Assembly (NCBI GenBank): GCA_947450895.1
Contig: CANFWT010000009.1
Coordinates: 1 to 59,635 of the forward strand
Source: Comamonadaceae bacterium
GTDB lineage: Bacteria > Pseudomonadota > Gammaproteobacteria > Burkholderiales > Burkholderiaceae_C
Reading direction: 5' to 3'
Length of the DNA: 59,635 nucleotides
Shown here: piece after piece, positions 52,320 to 59,635 of the stretch
Layout: the number at the start of each line of letters is the position of its first letter
Position numbering within the stretch: the stretch's first letter is position 1
The notes under the pieces: generated by a model
Seen by the model: only the letters and a program-made list of their open reading frames with translations
What the model was told of the DNA's origin: nothing
Database searches by the model: none
Program-made: the position numbers and the translations under genes

Positions 52320-54448
52320 CTACCCCACCGCCCCCTCTCGCTTACGTGCCCTCATCCCCTGCACCGCCTTGATCTTTCTGGCCAGCTCCTGCGTGCTGTA
52401 GATCGACGTGGTGTCGATGCTGGCGTGGCCTGCGAGTTCGCTGGCCACCTCTATGGGCATGCCGTCCACCAGCGCCTGGCGCACGAAGGTGTGCCGCATC
52501 CAGTGCGTGCTGGCTTTCTCAAACCGGCGCGCATCCAGTCCTGAAGCCTCAGCCGTCTTGGCCGCTTTCCTAAAAAATACCTTCAGTGCCGCATAAATCG
52601 CACTGGCAGACAGGGCAAGGCCCGTCTGCGTAGTGCGAGGTGCGGCCACCAACGCTCCACCCTCCCCTTTGCCCCAGCGCGCCACCGGCGCGCGCAAGGT
52701 ACGGATCAAGGGCAGCTCGCCTTGCTCCTTGCTGTGCAAGTCTGCTTGCATGAACGCCGATCCGTGGGCTGCCAGCAGCTGTGCGACCTGGGGCTGCAGT
52801 GGTACTTCGCGGGTCTTGTTGCGTTTTCCGGTGACGCTCAGGATCCAGGCGGGCTCCAGGCCCGGGAGCTCCTCCAAGCGCAAGTCCTTGTGGCGGGCAC
52901 GGGCGAGTTCGTCTAGGCGAACGCCAGACGTGACCAGGAGTTCGAGCAGGCAGTGCATGCGCTGCCGCTGCGCGCCTTCGGGCAGTGTCTGCAGGGTGTG
53001 TAAGACATGACTCCATTCGGCCTCGGTAAATGAGCGGGCGATGTCCATCTTGTGGTGCGGCAAGTCGAAGCTTTTCATGAGCGCGCGCATGGGGTTGGCC
53101 ACCAGATAGCCTGCGTTGACCAAGCCACCGAACAAGGTCTGCAAAATCACCAGCGCCTGCTTTTGCGAGGCGGCACTGGGCTGGCCCCTGAACGCGCGCC
53201 ACAGCGGATCCTGGCGCGTCACCGCGTGCTTCTCAATCCAGCTGCTTGGCACGGCCTGCAGGAACTGGCGGTATTTCTGGCAGTCCAGGGCGTTGACGCT
53301 GGACAAGGGTTTTTTGAGCTCCTGGGCGCACACAGCAAAAAGCGTTCGGCCTCTTTTCTGTAGCTGCGCTGGGTATGGGGCTTCTCGTCGTAGCGCGAGA
53401 GCCAGGCGCCCACCGCCTCCAAGTCGTTCGTGGCCCCCAGCGTATTGGCCATGTGGCTCCGAAAATCCCCCACCTGGCCGCCATGACCGGCGCCCATGGT
53501 GCCCCCTGCACCCAGGGTGCGGCCTCCACCCATGGCGCCCACCCGCTGGTAGTGCGCCAGCTCCGCTGCAGCCCGGCTGCCCGCACCAAACGGTGCCAAT
53601 GCCGCACTCTGCCCGACGCCAGGAACCAGGGGGGCAAGCAGTTCGGACAAACGCAGGGCGTGCTTGGACTTGGGCTCGTGCACCCGGGCGGAAATGCGCA
53701 GTTGCAAGTGCTCTTCTTCCATCACCAGCCAGGCCACCACCTGTGCCGCACGCTGTTTCCCAAAACCGGCAATGCGGCCATGCCAGGCGTAGCCATAGGC
53801 GTTGATGAAGCGCACCAGGTCGGACAAGGTCAGCAAGCCCCCATTGCGCAAGACCTTGGCCACCGGGCGGGCGAACCAGGATTCCAGGCGGTCGCTGGCA
53901 CAAGGGGCCGTGGAGAGCACCGTCTCCAGGTAGTTCAGCGCCCTCACCCGCTCGGCTACCGGGTCGCGTGTTGCTTGCGCGGCCTCAATGGCGTCGGCAT
54001 TGTCCAGGCCGAAGTGGGCTTGGTACTCGGCCAGCAGCTCGGCTTCGCTCCAGCCGTCGGGATCCATGCCTTCGGCCTGCAGCCATTCATCCAGGCTGGG
54101 CAGCACGGTGACCGATTTGGCAGCGGCGCCACTGCGCAGCAGGTCCACCAGGTGGGTGATCTTCTGGTCGGGCGGGAGTGCCGCATCAAAGTGGCGACCC
54201 GCTTCGGTGATTTGTTTTAAGAGTGCGCCATGGCGGTTTTGCACATAGCGTAAATCCGTGGTGGTGTCTGACCAGGCCAGGTAGCGGGCAAAGGACTGTC
54301 CCAGATCCAGGCCCAGCAAGCCTGAGCGCACAAAGGCGAAGTGGTGCACCCCCAAGGCGCGGGTTTCTGCAATGACACGGGCGACGGCGCCGCGGGGACG
54401 CCCCGGCAGTCGCCCCGGTTTCTTGGACCCAAGGTCCTGAGAATTCAT
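52320..54448 (-). pseudogene. DUF3701-type tyrosine recombinase, frameshifted
   Basis: Two adjacent frames together give about 709 residues. Frame one (54448 to ~53330) starts MNSQDLGSKKPGRLPGRPRG and carries the N-terminal DUF3701 domain (ALGVHHFAFVRSGLLGLDLG, DLRYVQNRHGALLKQI). Frame two (~53335 to 52320) has the catalytic core: SGVRLDELARARHKDL (Arg), THWMRHTFVRQALVDG (HxxR) and LAGHASIDTTSIYSTQ (His and Tyr). Continuity breaks at about 53330 in TGTGTGCGCC, where one base seems missing (RFLL|CAQELKKP). Either a pseudogene or a sequencing error. It follows a zinc-ribbon gene by overlap. Confidence 0.85.
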
Positions 54449-54717
54449 CGCGCCGGCCCGGGAATGGGCATCCAGCCCGTCGGAAAATTCGGCGCGCCGG
54501 TCGTAAGGCGAGCCTCTTTGGGCGGCGCTGGCTGGGCAAGGGGCTGAGGCTCCTGCTGTGACTGAACTTGGCGCCAGGCCTGGGGGTCGGTGAACACCAC
54601 GCTGCAGCCCGAGCAGCGGTAGAGATCACTGGGGCGCATCTGCCCCTGCGCGTCCCGCTGGATGACACGCTTGTAGCTGGTGGCGCTGCAGTGCCTGCAA
54701 GAGTAGCGAAGGGGCAT
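54445..54717 (-). CDS. Small zinc-ribbon protein coupled to the integrase
   Basis: About 90 residues from the ATG at 54717. Cysteine pairs in YSCRHCSATSYKRVIQRD and LYRCSGCSVVFTDPQAW look like a CxxC-CxxC zinc ribbon. The C-terminal half is Pro/Gln-rich (QSQQEPQPLAQPAPPKEA) and disordered. It overlaps the integrase start by 4 bases, indicating translational coupling. I do not recognise a named family; I infer an accessory role in recombination. Confidence 0.7.
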   Translation of the reverse strand: MPLRYSCRHCSATSYKRVIQRDAQGQMRPSDLYRCSGCSVVFTDPQAWRQVQSQQEPQPLAQPAPPKEARLTTGAPNFPTGWMPIPGPAR

Positions 54718-54927
54718 GGTGAAACTGGTATTAAACACAGTATATCGTGGCCCTTGCGCGGCAGACCGCGTCCGCCGCCGATGCGTTGGGGCGCCGGCGC
54801 TATGCCAAAAACTAGAAATCTAGGTTGAGTGGCCGAATTTGCACGAATCTTACCGGCAGGCCATATAGCGTCTGCCGCTGAAAAATTCGAGTCGGGTACC
54901 CCGCCAGGTTTTCGTACTATTTATGAA

Positions 54928-55233
54928 TCAGGCCGTCGCCAAGGACTCAAGTCGTTTCATCTGACCCAGTTCATCGTGCAGCTTGGCCTCCGCATGCCAC
55001 AGGTCAAACTTGGTCTGCATGTCCAGCCAGAGTTGTGCGCCATTGCCAAGCAGCGTTCCCAGACGAAGCGCCATCTCGGCTGACACGCCGCTACGTTCGG
55101 CCAGCACCGAGTGCAAAGTCTGGCGGGAAACGCCTAAGTTACGGGCGAAGGCGCTGACGGACATGCCCGGCAAGCTGGGCAACACATCTTCGCGAAGGAT
55201 GGCTCCGGGATGGGTGGGTACACGTTTACGCAT
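54928..55233 (-). CDS. higA: HigA family antitoxin
   Basis: 101 residues. RVPTHPGAILREDVLPSLPG, then MSVSAFARNLGVSRQTLHSV and SAEMALRLGTLLGNGAQLWL, the HigA-type XRE helix-turn-helix. It neutralises HigB and represses the operon. As in canonical higBA the toxin gene comes first, 9 bases upstream. Confidence 0.93.
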   Translation of the reverse strand: MRKRVPTHPGAILREDVLPSLPGMSVSAFARNLGVSRQTLHSVLAERSGVSAEMALRLGTLLGNGAQLWLDMQTKFDLWHAEAKLHDELGQMKRLESLATA

Positions 55234-55242
55234 GATTCACTC

Positions 55243-55518
55243 CTAGTGATAATTTTCAAAATCAAGCTTGACGGCGTTCTCACCCTGCCACTCAAAGGTG
55301 ATGCACCAAGGACCGTTGACATGCACGCTGTAGCGCTTTGGTTTGCCCTGCAGTCCATGAAAATCAAAACCTGGAACATTCAAAGCCTCTGGCGTCTTGG
55401 CAATGTCAATGGCATCGAGCCGACGAAGCGCCCGCTCAGCCAGGGCCTTTTGCAGCTTAGCGCTGGTGCCTTTCTCAAAAAGGTCCTGAAGTCCTTTGTG
55501 CTTGAACGACTCAATCAT
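55243..55518 (-). CDS. higB: HigB family mRNA-interferase toxin
   Basis: 91 residues from the ATG at 55518: MIESFKHKGLQDLFEKGTSA, ALRRLDAIDIAKTPEALNVP, GFDFHGLQGKPKRYSVHVNG and WCITFEWQGENAVKLDFENY. This is HigB of the RelE superfamily, a ribosome-dependent RNase. Starts further upstream lie in the operator. It precedes higA by 9 bases. Confidence 0.94.
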   Translation of the reverse strand: MIESFKHKGLQDLFEKGTSAKLQKALAERALRRLDAIDIAKTPEALNVPGFDFHGLQGKPKRYSVHVNGPWCITFEWQGENAVKLDFENYH

Positions 55519-55524
55519 GAAGAG

Positions 55525-55549
55525 AAGTGTAAAGTATTTCTTTACACTT
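55525..55549. promoter_or_regulatory. HigA operator candidate
   Basis: Perfect dyad AAGTGTAAAG-TATTT-CTTTACACTT (10 bp arms, 5-base spacer), 6 bases before the higB ATG. Its size and place fit HigA binding and promoter occlusion. Confidence 0.75.
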
Positions 55550-56041
55550 TGCAAGGAGGTTGTCCACCGGGTATCCCGGCGACGTCTTGCTGCGGTGACT
55601 AAGAGGGGGATTCCGGATTTGACTGGTAGTTGACGTTCCCAGCGCTCTAAAGCTCACCTTCAAGGCTCGACGGCCTAAGCTAGCGACAACGGCATGGGCA
55701 TGGAGCGCATGCGCATGGGCCCTTAGGGTGTGCACAACGGTGAGTTCTTGCTACGTAGCGCTGCACCCGGGGCGGTTCATGCCGAGCGTGGTTTCGATGT
55801 CGACAAATGCAAGAACAGGGAATTCGGTATCTGGAGGTTTCATTGAAAAACCAAGTTTCGAGCGCTTTTAATCACGCCGCATAAACAAGCAAAGTTGGAT
55901 GCTTTGCACACACACTCCAGAACGCCGAGCGCTGTGTTCAAAGGTGTTGGCAAAGACGGAACTCTTTGAAAACCTTGGTAATGTGGAGTGGGTTTTTTGC
56001 CGCTAACTGCTGCGGTTTCAATCAAAACCCAGATCACCCCA
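55550..56041. other. Interval without a recognised gene
   Basis: About 490 bases. A short minus frame (about 55842-55753) reads LAFVDIETTLGMNRPG and recalls the first motif of DEDD exonucleases, then stops; it may be a fragment or chance. Nothing else is supported. Confidence 0.3.
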
Positions 56042-56368
56042 TCAAGGATGAGGCCCCCATGGCGCAGCGACCAAAAGTTGGACGTTTTGCTTGAGGATTA
56101 ATGGCCTGATTTGCTTTGCAAACGCCATAAATTTTTCGTCCGCAAAAAGCTTGGCCCAAAATTCCCTGCGATCCGCATCGCTTTCAAAGCGCCACATATG
56201 GATTAACTGGTGCAAATCACCGGTGTCGCTCGTAAAGTAGCCAATCAAGTTCTTGTCATAGCCGCCTGAACTGATCGCAGACCACCCTTCGGTGCTGTAC
56301 AGCCTTTTGACCTCTTGCATTTCCCCGACGCGTACGTCGTAGATTCTCTTCTCGTAAATCACCGTCAT
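56042..56368 (-). CDS. NIPSNAP family protein
   Basis: 108 residues, MTVIYEKRIYDVRVGEMQEV, LIGYFTSDTGDLHQLIHMWR, FESDADRREFWAKLFADEKF. This is the NIPSNAP ferredoxin-like fold. Function is unknown in bacteria; it is not an expected part of the neighbouring toxin-antitoxin genes. It is divergent from the umuD remnant. Confidence 0.88.
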   Translation of the reverse strand: MTVIYEKRIYDVRVGEMQEVKRLYSTEGWSAISSGGYDKNLIGYFTSDTGDLHQLIHMWRFESDADRREFWAKLFADEKFMAFAKQIRPLILKQNVQLLVAAPWGPHP

Positions 56369-56478
56369 TTTTTATCCTATAAATGGGTTGCGAGACGCTA
56401 AGCGATGCAGCACATCCGGCTAGCTGACGTGCTTGTGGCAGGTGAAGCTGCTAAGCAGCATAGCGGGTTGCAAGACTA

Positions 56479-56498
56479 TACTGTGCAAATGAACAGTA
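56479..56498 (+). promoter_or_regulatory. LexA box (SOS operator) at the umuD start
   Basis: TACTGT-N8-ACAGTA, a perfect match to the E. coli-type LexA consensus. It overlaps the ATG at 56489. Confidence 0.85.
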
Positions 56499-56806
56499 TT
56501 CAGTTTTTCGACACTCCGGTCCTTGCGTCGAACATTCCTTTAACCATCTCACTCATTCTCGGGCATGTACAAGCCGGTTTTCCTTCGCCGGCCGAAGATT
56601 TAGGCGCCCAGCGCATTGATCTCGCCCAGCTGCTCATCAAACACTCCCAGGCAACCTATTTTCTGCGAGCCAGCGTCCGCTCCATGACCGAGGTCGGCAT
56701 TTTCGATGGCGATATCTTGGTGGTGGACCGGGCTAACGACAGATATCCTCGTTTTGGTGGAGCAAGCTTGAGGCTAGAAATATGGGCAGCTTCAGTGGCG
56801 CTATAG
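56489..56806 (+). pseudogene. umuD: UmuD-like SOS protein, truncated
   Basis: 105 codons. Residues ~20-82 match Umu[60 protein letters not shown], with the autocleavage site as Ala-Gly instead of Cys-Gly and the catalytic serine in RSM. After VVDRA the sequence no longer fits ([15 protein letters not shown]) and ends, so the catalytic lysine and the C-terminal beta domain are missing. No umuC follows. A LexA box covers its start. Confidence 0.8.
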
Positions 56807-56814
56807 CCCTTTTT

Positions 56815-56831
56815 GTATATCCTGTATATAC
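56815..56831. promoter_or_regulatory. Candidate VapBC operator
   Basis: GTATAT-CCTGT-ATATAC dyad 24 bases before the vapB ATG. It shares the GTATAT box with the operator at 50327. Confidence 0.55.
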
Positions 56832-56855
56832 TCAAATTTTAAGGGAGAAAACTTC

Positions 56856-57152
56856 ATGCTGACTCGCGTTTTCAAAAGCGGTAATTCTTTGGCGGTGCGC
56901 ATCCCCAAAGAACTGGGTTTCGTTGATTGCGCGCAGGACCTTGAAGTCGAGCGTATAGGCAACACGCTGGTGCTGCGCCAGGTGGTGCAGAAAACCATTG
57001 GTGACCTGACCCCCATCCTGGCTATGTTTAGCCCGGACTTCATGGCTGGGGGGCGCGAATTTCACGAACAGCGCGACCGCGATTGGAGCGGCAACAGTGG
57101 CTGGAGCGCCGAAGCAAGTCCCAAAGTGGCGGTCGATAAAACGCAGGCTTGA
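56856..57152 (+). CDS. vapB: VapB-type antitoxin (AbrB fold)
   Basis: 98 residues. MLTRVFKSGNSLAVRIPKEL with FVDCAQDLEVERIGNTLVLR is the AbrB-like domain; a longer tail (MFSPDFMAGGREFHEQRDRD) is the toxin-binding part. An AGGGAG site precedes the ATG. It is followed after 3 bases by vapC. It shares its promoter dyad with the other vapBC operon of this window. Confidence 0.9.
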   Translation: MLTRVFKSGNSLAVRIPKELGFVDCAQDLEVERIGNTLVLRQVVQKTIGDLTPILAMFSPDFMAGGREFHEQRDRDWSGNSGWSAEASPKVAVDKTQA

Positions 57153-57155
57153 GCG

Positions 57156-57560
57156 ATGCGCTACCTGCTCGACACCAATATTTGCATCTACATCATCAAG
57201 CGACAGCCACCCCAAGTGTTGCATCGGCTTGCATCTTTGCCACAAGGCAGTGCCGTGATGTCGGTGGTGAGCTATGCCGAACTTCGCGCCGGTCTGGAAA
57301 TGCAGACCGTCAGCCGTGCGCAGGATGAGCGTGTGCTGGATTTGCTGACACAACGCATACCGGTGTTGCCGTTCGGCGAGACCGATGCCATAAGTTTTGG
57401 CGTACTACGTGCCGCCGTGCGTGACCGTCGCCGTGACACCATGGACCAGCTTATCGCCGCGCATGCGCTCAGCGTTGGCCTTACGCTGGTCACCAACAAC
57501 GAGGCCGACTTCCAGGACTACCCCGGCCTGCACGTTGAAAACTGGGTTGCCGCACCCTAA
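57156..57560 (+). CDS. vapC: VapC-type PIN ribonuclease toxin
   Basis: 134 residues. MRYLLDTNICIYIIKRQPPQ, SVVSYAELRAGLEMQTVSRA, RDTMDQLIAAHALSVGLTLV and TNNEADFQDYPGLHVENWV form the PIN active site. The tRNA(fMet)-cleaving VapC subgroup of enteric bacteria has this motif style. It is clearly related to, but not a recent copy of, the VapC at 49665. Confidence 0.93.
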   Translation: MRYLLDTNICIYIIKRQPPQVLHRLASLPQGSAVMSVVSYAELRAGLEMQTVSRAQDERVLDLLTQRIPVLPFGETDAISFGVLRAAVRDRRRDTMDQLIAAHALSVGLTLVTNNEADFQDYPGLHVENWVAAP

Positions 57561-57600
57561 GCGGCTGTGGATTTACACCTCGTTACGGGACACGACCAGT

Positions 57601-57807
57601 TCATTCCAGCGACCACAGAAATTCTGAAACCAGCTCCACTGCAAGTGCATAACTAGGCCGGTATTCCAAAGTGTCTATTGCCTCGAACTGAACCTTGAGC
57701 ACCGCCTTGCGGTCTTTCACTTGTTTTAGAAACGGCTCGCGGTGGCGTTTCAAAAAGGGACTGGCGCCAACTCGGTACGGACCCGATGGATGGTGTAAGT
57801 TGCACAT
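57601..57807 (-). CDS. Doubtful small ORF
   Basis: 68 codons. The last ~35 residues (KVQFEAIDTLEYRPSYALAV) have an amphipathic pattern and it faces the converging vapC gene. It is not recognised and has no ribosome site that I can see; it may be a decayed gene end or noise. Confidence 0.2.
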   Translation of the reverse strand: MCNLHHPSGPYRVGASPFLKRHREPFLKQVKDRKAVLKVQFEAIDTLEYRPSYALAVELVSEFLWSLE

Positions 57808-57812
57808 TCAGC

Positions 57813-57923
57813 TTCCCGATCGGGCTATTTTGGTGGCAACTTGCGCAACCAACTATTTAATTTCCCCATCGGTAAATTTATGTTGCATTGCTGCCATCGA
57901 TGCAGGATACTTTCCCGAACAGG
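57813..57923. promoter_or_regulatory. Three direct repeats upstream of hipBA
   Basis: TTCCCGATCGGG (57813), TTCCCCATCGGT (57862) and TTCCCGAACAGG (57912) are spaced 49 and 50 bases, ending 9 bases before hipB. They recall the multiple spaced HipB operators of E. coli and are candidate HipB sites. Confidence 0.5.
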
Positions 57924-57931
57924 ACATCAAT

Positions 57932-58162
57932 ATGAATTCCAAGCCCGTCACGCCCACCAACTCACCGCAAGCCCTGGGCGCTGCCGTTTTGGCCGCCCGC
58001 CACAAGCTCGGATTGACCCAGCCCCAACTGGCATTGGCCGCAGGTGTGGGCGTGCGTTTTATCGTGGAGCTAGAGGCGGGCAAGCCCACCGTGCGCCTGG
58101 AGACCTTGCTCAAAGTGTTGCACGCGCTGGGTGGCAGCTTGGCGGTGGAGGGCATGGCCTGA
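57932..58162 (+). CDS. hipB: HipB-like antitoxin, XRE family
   Basis: 76 residues from the ATG at 57932. ALGAAVLAARHKLGLTQPQL then ALAAGVGVRFIVELEAGKPT and VRLETLLKVLHALGGSLAVE, a Cro/C1 helix-turn-helix. HipB represses the operon and binds the kinase HipA. A longer frame from 57695 is rejected because homologues start here. It stops one base before hipA starts. Confidence 0.91.
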   Translation: MNSKPVTPTNSPQALGAAVLAARHKLGLTQPQLALAAGVGVRFIVELEAGKPTVRLETLLKVLHALGGSLAVEGMA

Positions 58163-58163
58163 T

Positions 58164-59456
58164 ATGGCACGCCATCTGGAAGTCTGGTTGCTTGGTGCGC
58201 ACATGGGCACGCTCTCGCAAATCGAGGGACGGCTGAGTTTTGCCTACACGCCCGGCGCTACTGCGGCCTTGTCGCAATCGCTCCCTATTCGCCCAGAGCC
58301 GTTTGACGACCGTGCCAGCCGCCCATTTTTCGCTGGCTTGTTGCCCGAAGGCGGCAAGCGCAAGCAGGTCGCCAAGAATCTGCAAGTCTCCGCCCAAAAC
58401 GACTACGCCCTGCTGGAAAGCCTGGGGGGTGAATGCGCCGGTGCCGTCACCCTGCTGGAGCCGGGCCAGTCGCCGCCAGCGCCCGATGCTCCGCTTGAAG
58501 TGCGCTGGCTGGACGCTGCACAACTGCTGCAGGTGCTTGAGGAAATGCCGCTGCGCCCCATGCGTGCGGGGGAAGACGGTCTGCGCCTCTCGCTGGCGGG
58601 CGCACAAGACAAACTGCCCGTGGTGCTGGATGCGGACGGTCTGCGCACGGGCCTTCCCTTGAACGGCTCGCCCAGCTCGCACATCCTCAAGCCGCCCATT
58701 GCCGGGGTCGATGGCAGCGTATTCAACGAAGCCTTTTGCATGGCTCTGGCCGGTGCGCTCAAGCTAGACGTTGCCCGAACCCACATCCAGGCCATCGCCG
58801 GTGCCGCACAGCAGCGCCACTACCTGCTGGTCGAGCGCTACGACCGCCAGGCAGTGGCCCCCACGCTTGCCGCTGCGGCGGCATCAAGCCAGCGTCTGCA
58901 CCAAGAGGACTTCTGCCAGGCGCTGGGAATTGTCTCGGAGCACAAGTACCAAAACGAAGGCGGCCCCGGCTTGACCCAGGCTTTTGCCCTTTTGCGCAGC
59001 GCCACCCGCCCCAGCGCGCCGCAGACACTCAAACTGCTGGACTACGTCGTGTTCAACGCCCTGATCGGCAACCACGATGCCCACGGCAAAAACTTTTCGC
59101 TGCTGTACACCCCGGAGGGGGTCGTGCTGACGCCCCTTTACGACGCTTTGTGCACCGCCGTCTATCCCCAATTGACCGAAAAAATGGCCATGAAGATTGG
59201 CAGCAAATACAAGTTCTCAGAGGTGATGGCGCGGCACTGGGAGCAGCTCGCCACCGAGGCAGCCTTGTCACCCGCTCAGGTGAAAAGGCGCATTTTGGAC
59301 ATTGCCAAGCGCCTGCCAAACCTGGCGCGCACCACCCAGGCCACGTTTCAGAGCCACGGCAAAAGCCACCCCATCATCGACCAGATCGTCACGTTGGTTG
59401 ACCTGCGTTGCGCACTGAGCATTGCCCGACTCACCGCGCCGCGGGGAGCCGCTTAA
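58164..59456 (+). CDS. hipA: HipA-type serine/threonine kinase toxin
   Basis: 430 residues. MARHLEVWLLGAHMGTLSQI begins the N-subdomain; RLSLAGAQDKLPVVLDADGL, SSHILKPPIAGVDGS, HYLLVERYDRQ, LDYVVFNALIGNHDAHGKNF and VLTPLYDALCTAVYPQ follow in the order of HipA: the ATP-binding glycine-rich part, the catalytic Asp in NHDAHGKN and the metal-binding Asp. HipA phosphorylates glutamyl-tRNA synthetase or related targets, causing dormancy. Longer starts overlap hipB. Confidence 0.95.
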   Translation: MARHLEVWLLGAHMGTLSQIEGRLSFAYTPGATAALSQSLPIRPEPFDDRASRPFFAGLLPEGGKRKQVAKNLQVSAQNDYALLESLGGECAGAVTLLEPGQSPPAPDAPLEVRWLDAAQLLQVLEEMPLRPMRAGEDGLRLSLAGAQDKLPVVLDADGLRTGLPLNGSPSSHILKPPIAGVDGSVFNEAFCMALAGALKLDVARTHIQAIAGAAQQRHYLLVERYDRQAVAPTLAAAAASSQRLHQEDFCQALGIVSEHKYQNEGGPGLTQAFALLRSATRPSAPQTLKLLDYVVFNALIGNHDAHGKNFSLLYTPEGVVLTPLYDALCTAVYPQLTEKMAMKIGSKYKFSEVMARHWEQLATEAALSPAQVKRRILDIAKRLPNLARTTQATFQSHGKSHPIIDQIVTLVDLRCALSIARLTAPRGAA

Positions 59457-59462
59457 TTTCCC

Positions 59463-59635
59463 ATGGCCCGCCTAGTCCCCACCCTCCCCCCACACGCCGC
59501 CCTTGGCGCCGGTGAGTACGCAGAACTGGCCTTGCTGCAAATCTTAGAGCTTGGCCTGTCTGGCGCCTACACCCTCTTCCACAGCGTGGACTGGTCGCGC
59601 GGCGTGGGGGAGCATGAACAGCATGGCGAGATTGA
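59463..59635 (+). CDS. NERD-domain protein, N-terminal fragment (cut by window edge)
   Basis: Begins 6 bases after the hipA stop. The 57 visible residues read MARLVPTLPPHAALGAGEYA, ELALLQILELGLSGAYTLFH and SVDWSRGVGEHEQHGEI, the typical start of a NERD (nuclease-related) domain, where GE..EL and a final GEID motif with catalytic acidic residues are expected. Many NERD proteins in defence islands are fused to a helicase. Domain content beyond the window is unknown. Confidence 0.6.
   Translation, partial: MARLVPTLPPHAALGAGEYAELALLQILELGLSGAYTLFHSVDWSRGVGEHEQHGEI

Noticed and set aside
1..59635. CRISPR arrays, tRNA and rRNA genes
   Set aside because: No regularly spaced short repeats and no tRNA- or rRNA-like sequence were seen; the repeated units are the hairpin family described above.

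Overview
The window reads as chromosomal DNA of a GC-rich betaproteobacterium, most likely Burkholderiales, family Comamonadaceae (Rhodoferax/Polaromonas-like). This is inferred from protein flavour, the porin C-terminus, the DUF3701-type integrase, the SbmA-like ABC transporter and the nas/nir/nrt layout. No marker gene fixes the genus. No rRNA, tRNA or CRISPR array was recognised.

Layout. 1-2500: the right end of an IS3-family element cuts a porin gene. A duplicated 3' end of an OsmC-like gene, a BrnTA module, the intact OsmC-like gene and a RelBE-like module follow. 2539-9796: core genes (ilvA, a 5'-nucleotidase, a DUF1800/DUF1501 pair, an SbmA/YddA-type ABC transporter). 9797-10504: three copies of a ~160 bp hairpin-bearing repeat. 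10505-20889: queC, DUF1003, a luciferase-like oxidoreductase, a four-gene unit (dioxygenase, cytochrome b561, two YceI proteins) divergent from a LysR regulator, yghU, then a photolyase-like protein, a secreted protein, a SOUL protein and a TIGR03643 protein. 21013-34090: glmS and an Lrp regulator separated from glmU by two toxin-antitoxin modules, then a DUF6279 lipoprotein, 5-formyl-THF cyclo-ligase, Slt, a GST, cca and a two-component system.

34483-37000 looks acquired: an (R)-selective amine transaminase-like gene, DUF1330, a haloacid dehalogenase, a GST fragment and an integrase fragment. 37103-48338 is a complete nitrate assimilation cluster: cobA (siroheme supply), nasA, nirD, nirB, nrtD/B/A and the ANTAR antiterminator nasT. 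The leader in front of nrtA carries a terminator and two upstream hairpins sharing a CAACGG loop sequence, which fits NasT-type transcription attenuation.

48998 to the end is an accessory, defence-like region: DJ-1/PfpI, VapBC, AbiE (AbiEii perhaps starting at CTG), a frameshifted DUF3701 tyrosine recombinase with an overlapping zinc-ribbon gene, HigBA, NIPSNAP, a truncated LexA-boxed umuD, a second VapBC, HipBA and the start of a NERD-domain protein. In all, nine toxin-antitoxin modules lie within 60 kb, several with visible palindromic operators.
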